Assembly (NCBI RefSeq): GCF_000245815.1
Contig: NZ_JH601103.1
Span: 1,355,741 to 1,419,740 of the forward strand
DNA: 64,000 bases
Source: Dolosigranulum pigrum ATCC 51524
GTDB lineage: Bacteria; Bacillota; Bacilli; Lactobacillales; Carnobacteriaceae_A
Direction of reading: 5' to 3'
A program made the translations under genes and the position numbers. Positions 8,011 through 16,919 of this stretch are shown piece by piece (within the stretch, counting starts at the first letter, position 1; every line of letters starts with the position of its first letter). The notes under the pieces were generated by a model. The model worked only from the letters and a program-made list of their open reading frames with translations. It did no database searches and was not told the origin of the DNA.

Positions 8011-8478
8011 ATGTTACAAGAATATCAACGAATACTTGTCGCAGTTGATGGATCTGAGAGTGCTAACCGTGCATTGCGAAAAGCGGTTGCTGTCGCAAAA
8101 CGGAATGATGCCACGTTGTTTATTACTCACGTGATTGACACTCGCGCTTTTCAACCGTACGAAGCTTTTGACGCTAGTGTATCTAAATCAGCGAAATCCG
8201 AAGCTAACTCTACCTTAAATGCATGCAAGTTATATGCCGAAAACCATGGACTGAGTGATGTACATCTCCTCTTAGAACACGGCTCACCGAAAAAATTGAT
8301 CGCCCGTGACTTGCCAAATGATTATGATATTGACCTGATTATGCTTGGCGCAACCGGACTAAACACGGTCGAACGCTTCTTCATCGGTTCCGTCTCTGAA
8401 AATGTTGTCCGTTCTGCTCTCTGTGACGTTCTTGTCGTTCGAACTGATACAGAAAACAATTATGAAATTGGACACTAA
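8011..8478 (+). CDS. Universal stress protein (UspA family)
   Basis: A 155-aa single-domain Usp protein that starts MLQEYQRILVAVDGSESANRA. The nucleotide-binding signature of ATP-binding Usp proteins is seen as GATGLNTVERFFIGSVSENV (about 113-132). I chose ATG 8011 because AAAGGA lies 9 bases upstream; in-frame GTG 7993 and ATG 8002 overlap or touch the ribosome site. The family binds ATP or AMP and is induced by stress; the precise role here is unknown. Monocistronic, with a weak terminator after it. Confidence 0.9.
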   Translation: MLQEYQRILVAVDGSESANRALRKAVAVAKRNDATLFITHVIDTRAFQPYEAFDASVSKSAKSEANSTLNACKLYAENHGLSDVHLLLEHGSPKKLIARDLPNDYDIDLIMLGATGLNTVERFFIGSVSENVVRSALCDVLVVRTDTENNYEIGH

Positions 8479-8504
8479 TCGACATAAATAGATTCATCAT
8501 TTAA

Positions 8505-8547
8505 GCATCTAGCTGTCTCACTTTTTGTGATGGCTGGCTGCTTTTTT
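8505..8547 (+). terminator. Probable terminator of the usp gene
   Basis: An imperfect stem with G-U pairs (GCATCTAGCTGTCTCAC with GTGATGGCTGGCTGC) is followed by TTTTTT. Confidence 0.55.
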
Positions 8548-8632
8548 ATAAAACCATGCAGTTAACAACCCTTAAAGTGGATATTAACATAGGCTTAGTG
8601 TACAATAATGAACATACGAAAGGATGATAATT

Positions 8633-10438
8633 ATGACTTATGAACAAGTTTGGGATTTAGAATCCGTCTTTTCAGGCGGTAGTAATTCTCCTGAATTACA
8701 AGAAAAAATTGAAGCATTACAAACTGATATTGACCGTTTCGGTGAATTGGTAAAGAAATGGACCCCAGAAGAAGGCGCGGTTCACGCTGATAAATTAGCA
8801 ACTATTTTCAACTTATCTGATGACATCTCTAACGGCCTATCACAAGGCTTTACATTCTCGATGGCGCATTTATCAGCTAAGCAAGATGACCAGCATGCTC
8901 CTATTCACATTAACAAATTAAGCTTACTTGCCACTCAATTCAGCAATTACTCAACTGAATTGACGAAAAAAATAGAAACTATCAATAATGATGATTGGCA
9001 AGCTCTACTGGCAGATGAACCCTTCCAGTCCATTGCTTTCCGTTTAAATGAAGAACGCGACCAGGCCAAAGAACTACTCAGCTTAGATTTAGAATCAGCG
9101 ATCAATCAATTATCCGTTGACGGATTTAATGGGTGGAGCGATATGTATGATGATTTAGTCGCTTCTGTTACCGTTAAAATTGAACGCGATGGTGAGCTAA
9201 AAGAGTACTCTGCAGCACAAGCTGATAACTTACTAACATCCGCTGAGACTCCTGAAGAACGCGCCAAAGTTCTTGAAGCTTGGGAAACCGCTTGGCAAGA
9301 AAAAGCCCCTCTTTTCCAAACCGTCTTAAACCACTTATCCGGCTTCCGCTTAAATAACTATGAACTTCACGGAAAAGACAGTTACATGGAAAAACCACTC
9401 AAGATTAATCGTATGAAAGAAGAAACACTCGACGTTATGTGGGAAACCATTGATAAAAATAAAGATCGTATTGTCGATTTCTTGAATAAAAAAGCTGAAT
9501 TAATGGGCTTAGATCAACTTGGCTGGGCAGACGTTGAGGCATCACTTCCGGTTGAAGGAGCTGATTTAAGTGAATATACCTACGATGAAGCAGCTGATTT
9601 CATTGTAAAAAACTTCCGTCAAGTCAGTCCACAAATGGCGGATCTAGCTCAACGGGCATTCGATGAAGCTTGGATTGAAGCAGAAGATCGTCCGAACAAA
9701 CGACCAGGTGGCTATTGTGCCGACTTACCAGAAAGCGGTCAATCACGTATTTACATGACATTCTCCGGTTCAGCTGATAACGTCTCAACACTCGCACATG
9801 AACTAGGCCATGCCTTCCACAGCCATGTCCTCCGTAATGAACCTCGATTAAATCAAGAATATGCGATGAATGTAGCAGAAACGGCATCAACCTTTGCCGA
9901 GTTAGTCGTCACTGACGCAACCATCCAAGCAGCAAATAGTGATGCTGAGAAGCTCACGCTCTTAGACCAGAAAAACTCGCGCGCAGCCGTCATGTTTATG
10001 AATATTCATGCCCGCTATATTTTTGAACGTAATTTTTATGATCAACGTCAAAAAGGGATTGTCCCAACTGATCAGCTCAATGACTTAATGCAATCGGCTC
10101 AACAAGAAGCCTTCCAAGATGCCTTAAGCTCATATCACCCAACATTCTGGGCGAGCAAAGGACACTTCTACAGTACGGATGTTCCGTTCTACAACTTCCC
10201 GTACACATTTGGTTTCTTATTTAGTCTTGGCATTTATGCTCAAGCTGAATCCAATCCAGATAGTTTCGAAGAACGCTACATTAACCTACTGAAAGATACT
10301 GCTAGCATGTCAACAGAAGATCTTGCTGCCAAACACTTAGATGTTGACTTAACGCAACCTAAGTTCTGGCAATCTGCCATTGATCTTGTGTTGAAAGACT
10401 TAGATGAATTCGATCAACTTGCAGTTAAATTTGCTTAA
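8633..10438 (+). CDS. M3-family oligoendopeptidase
   Basis: A 601-aa cytoplasmic zinc metallopeptidase that cleaves short peptides. The zinc site HELGHAFHSH lies at about residue 389, with the downstream glutamate in the NVAETASTF segment. The N-terminal part (about 110-180) matches the PepF N-terminal domain. ATG 8633 is chosen because AAAGG ends 9 bases before it, while ATG 8624 lies inside that site. A second M3 peptidase of the same length is at 60857, but the two are clearly different in sequence, so they are ancient paralogs. Likely role: use of imported oligopeptides. Confidence 0.93.
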   Translation: MTYEQVWDLESVFSGGSNSPELQEKIEALQTDIDRFGELVKKWTPEEGAVHADKLATIFNLSDDISNGLSQGFTFSMAHLSAKQDDQHAPIHINKLSLLATQFSNYSTELTKKIETINNDDWQALLADEPFQSIAFRLNEERDQAKELLSLDLESAINQLSVDGFNGWSDMYDDLVASVTVKIERDGELKEYSAAQADNLLTSAETPEERAKVLEAWETAWQEKAPLFQTVLNHLSGFRLNNYELHGKDSYMEKPLKINRMKEETLDVMWETIDKNKDRIVDFLNKKAELMGLDQLGWADVEASLPVEGADLSEYTYDEAADFIVKNFRQVSPQMADLAQRAFDEAWIEAEDRPNKRPGGYCADLPESGQSRIYMTFSGSADNVSTLAHELGHAFHSHVLRNEPRLNQEYAMNVAETASTFAELVVTDATIQAANSDAEKLTLLDQKNSRAAVMFMNIHARYIFERNFYDQRQKGIVPTDQLNDLMQSAQQEAFQDALSSYHPTFWASKGHFYSTDVPFYNFPYTFGFLFSLGIYAQAESNPDSFEERYINLLKDTASMSTEDLAAKHLDVDLTQPKFWQSAIDLVLKDLDEFDQLAVKFA

Positions 10439-10447
10439 GCTTTCTCT

Positions 10448-10475
10448 CCCCTGCCCATAAGTGCAGGGGATTTTT
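10448..10475 (+). terminator. Terminator after the M3 oligoendopeptidase gene
   Basis: CCCCTGC (10448-10454) pairs with GCAGGGG (10463-10469), followed by ATTTTT. Confidence 0.9.
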
Positions 10476-10489
10476 ACTAGCTCAGAAAG

Positions 10490-10518
10490 TTGCTTTTAGT
10501 CCGAATAATCGGTATAAT
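10490..10518 (+). promoter_or_regulatory. Promoter of trhO
   Basis: TTGCTT (10490-10495), 17-base spacer, TATAAT (10513-10518); GGTATAAT gives a near-consensus -10. Confidence 0.8.
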
Positions 10519-10572
10519 ATAATAGATACACATTGTATATTTGAGCTATAGAATGTAGGAGGAACAAGTAAT

Positions 10573-11538
10573 ATGTCAGATTATAGAGTGTTATTGTACT
10601 ACCAATATGTGGATATCGAAGATCCAGAACGTTTTCGTAAAGAGCATAAAGCCTTATGTGATCAGTTAGAATTAAAAGGTCGTATCTTAGTATCCGATGA
10701 AGGCTTGAACGGAACGTTATCCGGAACAGTCGAAAATACCCAAAAATATATGGATGCTATGCATGCTGATGAACGGTTTGCTGAGATGCCATTCAAGATT
10801 GATGAAGCTGACGAACATGCTTTCAAAAAAATGCACGTTCGTACACGTCCAGAAATTGTCAGCTTAAACTTAGGCGAAGAAGATGTGGATCCGAACCAAA
10901 CTACCGGCCAACACCTTGAGCCAACTGAATTCCGTGATGCTTTATTAGATGAAGACACGATTGTTTTGGATGCACGCAATGATTATGAATATGACTTAGG
11001 ACACTTCCGCGGGGCAATTCGCCCGGATATTCGTAACTTCCGTGAACTGCCTGACTGGATTCGTGAGAATAAAGAACAATTCATGGAGAAAAAAATGGTC
11101 GTCTACTGTACGGGTGGTATCCGTTGTGAGAAGTTATCTGGTTGGCTGCTAAAAGAAGGCTTCGAAGATGTAGCACAACTAAAAGGTGGTATTCACAACT
11201 ACGGAACCGATGAAGAAACTCAAGGCGAACTTTGGGACGGTAAGATGTATGTCTTCGATGAACGAATTAGTGTCGACATTAACCGCAAAGAAAAAACCAT
11301 TATTGGTCGCGACTGGTTCGATGGCGAACCATGCGAGCGTTACGTCAACTGTGCCAACCCATACTGTAACAAACAAATCTTGATGTCTGAAGAAAATGAA
11401 CATAAATATCTGCGCGGTTGTACGCATGAATGCCGTGTTCATCCAGAAAACCGCTACGTCAAAGAACACAACTTAAGTACTGAAGAAGTCCAAGAACGCT
11501 TAGAAGCAATCGGTGAAAGCTTACCAACCTTTGCTTAA
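10573..11538 (+). CDS. trhO: tRNA uridine(34) hydroxylase (rhodanese-related)
   Basis: A 321-aa protein of the YceA/TrhO family, which forms 5-hydroxyuridine at the wobble position of tRNA with oxygen. An N-terminal acylphosphatase-like domain (about 1-95) precedes a rhodanese domain with [16 protein letters not shown] (active cysteine about residue 179) and a cysteine-rich C-terminal region ([16 protein letters not shown]) typical of the family. SD is AGGAGG. It has its own promoter and terminator. Confidence 0.95.
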   Translation: MSDYRVLLYYQYVDIEDPERFRKEHKALCDQLELKGRILVSDEGLNGTLSGTVENTQKYMDAMHADERFAEMPFKIDEADEHAFKKMHVRTRPEIVSLNLGEEDVDPNQTTGQHLEPTEFRDALLDEDTIVLDARNDYEYDLGHFRGAIRPDIRNFRELPDWIRENKEQFMEKKMVVYCTGGIRCEKLSGWLLKEGFEDVAQLKGGIHNYGTDEETQGELWDGKMYVFDERISVDINRKEKTIIGRDWFDGEPCERYVNCANPYCNKQILMSEENEHKYLRGCTHECRVHPENRYVKEHNLSTEEVQERLEAIGESLPTFA

Positions 11539-11547
11539 GTGACCTCT

Positions 11548-11595
11548 GCCCTACTAAACGATGAATAATTTCATCATTTAGTAGGGCTTTTTTTT
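11548..11595 (+). terminator. Terminator of trhO
   Basis: An 11-bp stem GCCCTACTAAA (11548-11558) with TTTAGTAGGGC (11577-11587) followed by eight T. Confidence 0.95.
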
Positions 11596-11624
11596 CTTAA
11601 AGTTGGACTTGATGATGCCCCATT

Positions 11625-11653
11625 AAAAAAGTAGCACCCTTAATAGATGCTAC
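11625..11653 (-). terminator. Terminator of the relBE-like operon
   Basis: GTAGCA (11631-11636) pairs with TGCTAC (11648-11653), and the minus-strand transcript then reads TTTTTT. The stem includes the toxin stop codon. Confidence 0.8.
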
Positions 11654-11916
11654 TTGTAAATATCTTTTCGATGTCCAACTGCTAATGCTAATATAATTAG
11701 TTCTCTATCTCTCACATCACAAATAATACGATAATTCCCTACACGGTAACGCCATAAGTCTTTATATTCCCCTGTCAGTGCCTTACCATGCTTTCTAGGA
11801 TTATCTACACCATCCACATTAGCTTTCAACCACCGTATAATCATCTCAGCTACGGGAGGGTCTAACTTTTTAAGTTGCTTTCTAGCTTTGTTGCTTAACA
11901 TTAACTGGTAGCTCAT
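11650..11916 (-). CDS. relE: RelE/ParE-family toxin of a type II toxin-antitoxin pair
   Basis: An 88-aa basic protein with the RelE fold pattern: N-terminal MSYQLMLSNKARKQLKKLD, then a helix pair, GKALTGEYKDLWRYRVGNYRII, and C-terminal VGHRKDIYK. Toxins of this kind cut mRNA in the ribosome. The conserved arginines of WRYRVGNYR and the HRKDIY end are in place, so the toxin looks intact. The start codon overlaps the antitoxin stop by 4 bases (ATGA), so the pair is translationally coupled. Confidence 0.9.
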   Translation of the reverse strand: MSYQLMLSNKARKQLKKLDPPVAEMIIRWLKANVDGVDNPRKHGKALTGEYKDLWRYRVGNYRIICDVRDRELIILALAVGHRKDIYK

Positions 11917-12140
11917 AAATTAATTCCTAACTCATCTGCCATATCCTCTAAGGTAAATGTCTGAGGGTCATCCTCGTGCTCAGCTAACGCTTTAATCCCC
12001 ACCTTGTAGTCTAGTTGATCTTCAATCTCTCTAATCAACGCTTGCTTAAATAATTGTGATATCGGTTGACCTGTCAATAAGGCATATCCATTAATTACTT
12101 GCTCTTCTTCTTTATTCAGTCGTACAGATACAATTGCCAT
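11913..12140 (-). CDS. relB: RelB/DinJ-like antitoxin
   Basis: A 75-aa protein with an N-terminal ribbon-helix-helix (MAIVSVRLNKEEEQVINGYA...QLFKQALIREIEDQ, residues 1-42) for DNA binding and an acidic C-terminal tail (EHEDDPQTFTLEDMADELG) that would wrap the toxin. SD is AAGGAGGGG. It precedes its toxin as usual and is probably autoregulated through the palindromes just upstream. Confidence 0.88.
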   Translation of the reverse strand: MAIVSVRLNKEEEQVINGYALLTGQPISQLFKQALIREIEDQLDYKVGIKALAEHEDDPQTFTLEDMADELGINL

Positions 12141-12155
12141 TATTTACCCCTCCTT

Positions 12156-12227
12156 ATGTATTACATTGTACTACATGCATTCAATAAAAGCAACCTATTC
12201 TCTATGTATTATATCATTATGATACAT
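12156..12227 (-). promoter_or_regulatory. Promoter and twin operators of the relBE-like operon
   Basis: On the minus strand TTGCTT (12193-12188), 17-base spacer, TACAAT (12170-12165). The -10 lies inside a 21-bp near-perfect palindrome, ATGTATTAC...GTACTACAT (12156-12176). A second 24-bp palindrome with the same ATGTAT/ATACAT ends spans 12204-12227, just upstream of the -35. Two operators bracketing the promoter fit a ribbon-helix-helix autorepressor. The rest of the gap to 12408 is AT-rich and I see nothing else in it. Confidence 0.65.
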
Positions 12228-12408
12228 ACGCTTTAGCTTTTTCAATTTTAAAAATTAAATACGCTTTATTCAACGTACACTAACCTACGCTAATAAATAT
12301 TACTATTATTCTCCTAAAACAAAGTCATTCATTCATACAATGACATTAAATCTATTAAAAAGTGAATACATCAAACTAAAAAAGAACAAGATCAATTGCT
12401 TTTAAGTT

Positions 12409-12436
12409 TTGACTTGACGGTTTTTATTGATATAAT
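12409..12436 (+). promoter_or_regulatory. Promoter of the class A penicillin-binding protein gene
   Basis: TTGACT (12409-12414), 16-base spacer, and extended -10 TGATATAAT (hexamer 12431-12436). Confidence 0.8.
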
Positions 12437-12474
12437 TAAATGGATATAATAATTTTTGAGTGAGGGATCATATT

Positions 12475-15027
12475 ATGAGTGGCAATCGATATAAAAAATG
12501 GACATTCAAACAAATCTTAGAAGAGTTTTACTACTACTTCGATATTGTTTATCGCGTTGTAAAGTCATTACTACTAATCTTAATCGTCATCATCGCTATC
12601 GGTGGAGCCTTCGTCGGTGGAGCCGGTCTAGGGTATTTCGTCTCATTAGTAGATAAAGAAATTCCAACAGTCGAAAAACTTAGCGAAGAAATCAATGAAT
12701 ACTCATCAACATCCTCAGCCTACTATGCTGATGGTACCTTAATTAGTGAACTGCGATCTGACCTTTCACGAACACCTATTGAATATGAGGATATGTCAGA
12801 ACGAGTCATCCAAGCAATTATTTCAGTTGAAGATGAATATTTTTATGAACACCAAGGAATCGTGCCGAAAGCTATCTTCCGAGCATTGCTTCAAGATATT
12901 GTAGGAGCTTCTCAGAGTACCGGTGGATCAACCTTAACCCAACAAGTTATCAAACAACAATTATTAACCAATGAAGTGACCCACGAACGAAAAGTCAACG
13001 AAATGTTGTTGGCCCTTCGCTTAGAAAAACACTTCTCTAAAGAAGAAATTCTGGAGTCTTACTTAAATGTCTCTCCATTTGGCCGCAATAACCGCGGTGA
13101 AAATATTGCGGGATTGTATGAGGCAGCCCACGGAATTTTTGGAGTAGAACCCGTAGATTTAAATCTACCACAAGCTGCTTTTATTGCAGGTTTGCCCCAA
13201 AGTCCAAGCCGTTACACACCGTTCACTCAAATTGGTGGCATGAAAGAAGATATTTCTGATGGATTAGCCCGAAAAGATAATGTCTTATTCAGTATGTATC
13301 GTGAAGGGGTTATCTCAGAAGAAGAATATAACGAAGCTGTCGCTTATGACTTAGCTGCAGACTTCTTACCACGTGAAGAAATCGAAGAAACAGAAGAACG
13401 ACGCTCATATGTCTATGATATTGCTGAAAAAGAAGCACGAGACATCATTATTAATCAACTGGTTGCTCAAAGTGAGCACGAAGCTTCTGAAGTAAGTAAT
13501 AATCAAGATCTCTACAATGAATTCTACGAACGAGCTGACTACTTGCTACGTTCCGATGGTCTTAAAATTACAACAACTCTCGATAAGCAAATCAATGACC
13601 GCTTACGTCAAGTCACTAGTGATTATGTCGACTCCCTCGGTTATGAACGTGAATTAGGCTGGACGGATGAGGATGGTAATTATCAATCAGAAATTATGCC
13701 AATTCAAACAGGATCGACCCTAGTTGAGAATGAAACCGGTCGAATATTAGCTTTCGTCGGTGGCCGTGATTATGAATATGATAATTTCAACATCGCTTTC
13801 CAGTCCCGTCGTTCAAGTGGATCAACAATTAAACCACTAGCTGTTTTTGGGCCTGCTTTAGCAGAACATATTATTACGCCAGAAACGATTATCCCTGATA
13901 CACCACACTATGTTCCAAGTGGCCAGTCAACACACGAAGTAACAAATGCTGGCGGAGTAGCAACTAATGAATGGCTTTCTGCTCGAAATTGGCTCGCTCG
14001 TTCGCAAAACATTCCGACATCGAAAATCTACATGTCTATGCTTAATCGTGGGCTTTCAGCAGAACCTTATATGCGACGTATGGGAATTGGCGAATCAGCC
14101 ATTCCATCTGAAGACTTCGGTAACGCTGCAACGGCTCTTGGAGGATTACGCAACGGGATGACTGTCACTGAAATTACGGGAGCTTATGCTGCTATCGCTA
14201 ATGGTGGTTACTTCAATAAACCACATGTTATCGAAAAAATTGAAAATGGTCGCGGTGAAGTCATCTATGAATTCCAACCTGAAAATGAACAAATTTGGGA
14301 TGAAGCAACGAACTTCTTACTTGTTCAAATGTTAAAAGAAGTTGTCAATAGTTCATACGGAACAGGTAATTACTTGACGGGTCTACTGAACTTCAGTACC
14401 AGCAATCTTATGTCTAAAACCGGAACATCCGATCAATATGCCGATCTCTGGTTTGTCGGATCCACACCGAAAATCTCATTCGGTAACTGGTTCGGTTATG
14501 AAAACCAAAACTTAAAAGTCGGCTTTGACTACGGACAACAGCCACACCATCGTAGTCAAATTATGTGGGCTCGTTATATGAATGCTGTTTATGAAATTAG
14601 ACCTGATTTAGTTGCACCAGGTGAACAGTTCTACTTCCCATCTGATCAAATTACCTCAGCTAATATTGTCGCTGAAACAGGAATGCAACCGGGAACTGTT
14701 GGACTTCCTAATGGGGGAACAACTCGTGCTAGCGGTAATATTGTCTCTAGATACTTCAGTGTTCAGAATGTTCCTGGTGTAACAACCTATGACTTTGCAA
14801 TTGGTGCTACTAGCCAAGAATTAGCTAATTTCTGGAGTCGGGGAAGTCAACCAGCTGCTAGAGGAAATAGTAGAAACAATAATCAGCAGCAATCAGGATC
14901 ATCAGATAACACACAAGATAATACGACAACGCCAAATGAAGGGGGTCAAACTGAAGAAGGTGGTGGCGGACCTATCCAAGACTTCTTGAACGGCCTCTTT
15001 AACCAAGAAGAAAACAATAACCAATAA
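12475..15027 (+). CDS. Class A penicillin-binding protein (transglycosylase/transpeptidase, PBP2a-like)
   Basis: An 850-aa bitopic membrane enzyme that polymerises and cross-links peptidoglycan. After a basic cytoplasmic tail there is one membrane helix (about 30-58). The GT51 domain has EDEYFYEHQGI and TGGSTLTQQVIKQQLL (about 118-170). The transpeptidase domain has the catalytic SxxK serine in GSTIKP (about residue 450), SQN (about 510), and KTGTSD (about 648). The C-terminal 60 residues are low-complexity Ser/Asn/Gln/Gly. ATG 12475 is chosen for its AGGGA site; GTG 12460 has none. Best fit is the PBP2a branch of Lactobacillales. Confidence 0.95.
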   Translation: MSGNRYKKWTFKQILEEFYYYFDIVYRVVKSLLLILIVIIAIGGAFVGGAGLGYFVSLVDKEIPTVEKLSEEINEYSSTSSAYYADGTLISELRSDLSRTPIEYEDMSERVIQAIISVEDEYFYEHQGIVPKAIFRALLQDIVGASQSTGGSTLTQQVIKQQLLTNEVTHERKVNEMLLALRLEKHFSKEEILESYLNVSPFGRNNRGENIAGLYEAAHGIFGVEPVDLNLPQAAFIAGLPQSPSRYTPFTQIGGMKEDISDGLARKDNVLFSMYREGVISEEEYNEAVAYDLAADFLPREEIEETEERRSYVYDIAEKEARDIIINQLVAQSEHEASEVSNNQDLYNEFYERADYLLRSDGLKITTTLDKQINDRLRQVTSDYVDSLGYERELGWTDEDGNYQSEIMPIQTGSTLVENETGRILAFVGGRDYEYDNFNIAFQSRRSSGSTIKPLAVFGPALAEHIITPETIIPDTPHYVPSGQSTHEVTNAGGVATNEWLSARNWLARSQNIPTSKIYMSMLNRGLSAEPYMRRMGIGESAIPSEDFGNAATALGGLRNGMTVTEITGAYAAIANGGYFNKPHVIEKIENGRGEVIYEFQPENEQIWDEATNFLLVQMLKEVVNSSYGTGNYLTGLLNFSTSNLMSKTGTSDQYADLWFVGSTPKISFGNWFGYENQNLKVGFDYGQQPHHRSQIMWARYMNAVYEIRPDLVAPGEQFYFPSDQITSANIVAETGMQPGTVGLPNGGTTRASGNIVSRYFSVQNVPGVTTYDFAIGATSQELANFWSRGSQPAARGNSRNNNQQQSGSSDNTQDNTTTPNEGGQTEEGGGGPIQDFLNGLFNQEENNNQ

Positions 15028-15043
15028 ACTTATCTATGTAGAA

Positions 15044-15087
15044 CCCCAGCTAATCAACATATAAATGTTGATCGGCTGGGGTTTTTA
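15044..15087 (+). terminator. Terminator of the penicillin-binding protein gene
   Basis: CCCCAGC..ATCAACAT pairs with ATGTTGAT.GGCTGGGG (15044-15081), followed by TTTTT. Confidence 0.95.
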
Positions 15088-15103
15088 TATCTATAGCCAT
15101 CAT

Positions 15104-15434
15104 TTATGGCGCAGGAGAATCTTCTGACATGGGTTCTTCTGCTAATAATTGAATTTGGTGTAAACCGAATGTTTCATGTTCCTTGGCTGTACCAGGTTTA
15201 GAGCCATGAACAAAGGCTGACACCCGATTATTAACGATTGAGAGACTTGTAGTCCATAGTGCTGGAATTTCCGGTACTTCCTTGATACGGAAAGCTTGCC
15301 ATTCTTTGAAGGCCTCTGTTCGGAAAGCATCATCAAAGGCTTCATCTGATTGAATCTTATCGAGAAGTGCCGTATGTTCTTCTGTTGCATAACGTGGGTA
15401 ATTAAACGCGGAGTTCGGAGCATGCCCAGAACAT
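15104..15434 (-). pseudogene. Remnant of an oligopeptide-binding lipoprotein gene (oppA-like)
   Basis: Read on the minus strand from 15430 to the TAA at 15106-15104, one frame encodes about 108 residues that look like the C-terminus of an OppA-type peptide-binding protein (segments HAPNSAFNYPRYA, QAFRIKEVPEIPALWTTSLS, GLHQIQLLAEEP). The body of about 400-450 codons is missing. Yet AGGAGG (15447-15442) and an ATG (15434-15432) with perfect spacing remain directly upstream, and that ATG opens a frame that stops after ten codons. A large internal deletion that left the start region and the 3' end is the simplest reading. The gene is not functional. Confidence 0.75.
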
Positions 15435-15440
15435 TATATT

Positions 15441-15742
15441 TCCTCCTTAAGCCTGTCCTTTTCCCCAACAGCTACTGTGCTCTCAGTTGCAAATCACCAC
15501 TTTCTCTGTTTGATTATTTCCAATGTTAAATTTTGAGCATTAATATAAAAATATAAGAGAACATACTATTATTTTATATTTAACCGCTTACAATTAATGG
15601 TGAAATAAATTCATATAATCGACTGCTTATTAACAGTATAATTAATAACATTGGAAAAGTTCTTATTGCCACCTCCTTCTTTTCTCCAATGTTATCAGTT
15701 ATATTATAATTTTGCAAGCGTTTTATTTATTTGGGTTAAATT
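15441..15742. other. AT-rich spacer between the oppA remnant and ccpA
   Basis: About 300 bases without a supported gene. It holds the leader and SD of the deleted oppA-like gene, a cre-like site at 15579-15592, and three copies of TCCAATGTTA or its complement (near 15519-15527, 15646-15654, 15686-15694). The last two form a hairpin of about 13 bp that could end the ccpA transcript, though it has no T tract. Confidence 0.5.
15579..15592 (-). promoter_or_regulatory. cre-like site upstream of the oppA remnant
   Basis: On the minus strand TGTAAGCGGTTAAA agrees with the CcpA-binding consensus TGWAANCGNTNWCA except at one of the constant positions. It lies in the promoter region of the deleted peptide-binding protein gene, beside ccpA itself. 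Binding is inferred. Confidence 0.45.
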
Positions 15743-16747
15743 TTATTTTGTCGTTCCTTTATTATCAATGTGGTACGGCAAGACGACATGCTTATCACTA
15801 ATATCATCTTCTTTGTTCATCAATTTAGTCAAGAGACGCATCGCTACGGCACCGATATCATATAACGGCTGAACAACCGTTGATAATTCTGGACGAGAAA
15901 GTTTAGCTAATTTTGAGTTGTTTGATGTAACAATTTCAAAATCTTCTGGTACTTTAAGTCCGTTATTAATCGCAACATTCAAGAAGCCAACTGCTAATTC
16001 ATCATCAGAGAAAACAGCTGCCGTCGCGTCAAGATTAGCTAGTCGATCATAGACAGCTTGTCCATTTTTGTATGAGTTTGCTTCCTGGATCACATAATCT
16101 TCGTTGTAGGTTAAGCCATTTTCTTCTAAGGCTTCCCGGTAAGCTGCTAGACGTAAGGCATCATTGACATTTTCCTCATCTGATTTGTAGACAAAGGCAA
16201 TATTTTTGTTCCCATTTTTAACCAGTAAGTCCACACTTTGTTTTAAAGCTTTTCCGTAATCAATATTGACACTAGCTAGTTCTTTTTGTGGATCAACAGT
16301 TCCAGCCAAGACAACTGGTGTGCGCGAGCGTTCGAATTCATCTCTAAGCTCATCGGTAATTTTTGTTCCCATATAAATAACACCATCGACTTGCTTAGCC
16401 AATAAGGTGTTCAGGACTTTTACTTCTTTTTGTTCGTTCTCATCGGAGTTTGCTAGGATGATGTTATATTTGTACATCGTTGCAATATCATCAATTCCCC
16501 GTGCGAGAGCTGAATAATACAAGTTAGTGACGTCAGGAATAAGTACCCCTACTGTTGTTGTTTTCTTACTTGCTAATCCTCTCGCTACTGCATTTGGACG
16601 GTAATTCAATTCATCAATCACAGCAAAAACTTTCTTACGAGTGGATGGTTTTACATTTGGATTGCCATTTACGACTCGTGAAACAGTAGCCATCGATACG
16701 CCAGCTTCACGTGCAACATCATAAATCGTTACAGTTTGTTTTTCCAT
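15743..16747 (-). CDS. ccpA: Catabolite control protein A
   Basis: A 334-aa LacI-family regulator. The N-terminal helix-turn-helix is VTIYDVAREAGVSMATVSRVVNG (residues 6-28), with the hinge helix PNAVARGLASKKT near 51-63, then a periplasmic-binding-protein-like core. The hinge, core and the location divergent from pepQ identify CcpA, which with HPr phosphorylated by HprK (encoded at 51845) represses or activates carbon genes at cre sites. SD is GAGGAA. A cre-like sequence lies in the shared promoter region. Confidence 0.95.
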   Translation of the reverse strand: MEKQTVTIYDVAREAGVSMATVSRVVNGNPNVKPSTRKKVFAVIDELNYRPNAVARGLASKKTTTVGVLIPDVTNLYYSALARGIDDIATMYKYNIILANSDENEQKEVKVLNTLLAKQVDGVIYMGTKITDELRDEFERSRTPVVLAGTVDPQKELASVNIDYGKALKQSVDLLVKNGNKNIAFVYKSDEENVNDALRLAAYREALEENGLTYNEDYVIQEANSYKNGQAVYDRLANLDATAAVFSDDELAVGFLNVAINNGLKVPEDFEIVTSNNSKLAKLSRPELSTVVQPLYDIGAVAMRLLTKLMNKEDDISDKHVVLPYHIDNKGTTK

Positions 16748-16842
16748 AACATATTCCTCAATTCTATAATTTATTATGCTCCTAATTTAACAGATAATGA
16801 AAGAGATTTCAACACTTTTTGTTTAAAAATGAAAAATTTTTC

Positions 16843-16857
16843 AGAAACCGTTTCAGT
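16843..16857. promoter_or_regulatory. cre-like palindrome between ccpA and pepQ
   Basis: CAGAAACCGTTTCAG is a palindrome of the cre type, with one half shifted by one base against the consensus. It lies just upstream of the weak -35 of pepQ (TACAAT -10 at 16886-16891) and could serve CcpA control of pepQ and ccpA. A cre site at this place is known in lactobacilli. Confidence 0.45.
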
Positions 16858-16919
16858 TTTCTTCACTTCTCTGCCTCTTTCATGATACAATAGATTCAAT
16901 ACGAAAGTGAGTTGATAAA

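Noticed and set aside
15142..15468. A 108-codon open frame on the minus strand
   Set aside because: It reads the oppA remnant in the wrong frame; the protein-like frame is the one ending at 15104.
15580..15651. A 23-codon hydrophobic open frame on the minus strand (MLLIILLISS...) below an AGGAGG
   Set aside because: The SD is about 20 bases from the ATG and the frame is inside the AT-rich spacer with the cre-like site; not enough to call a peptide.
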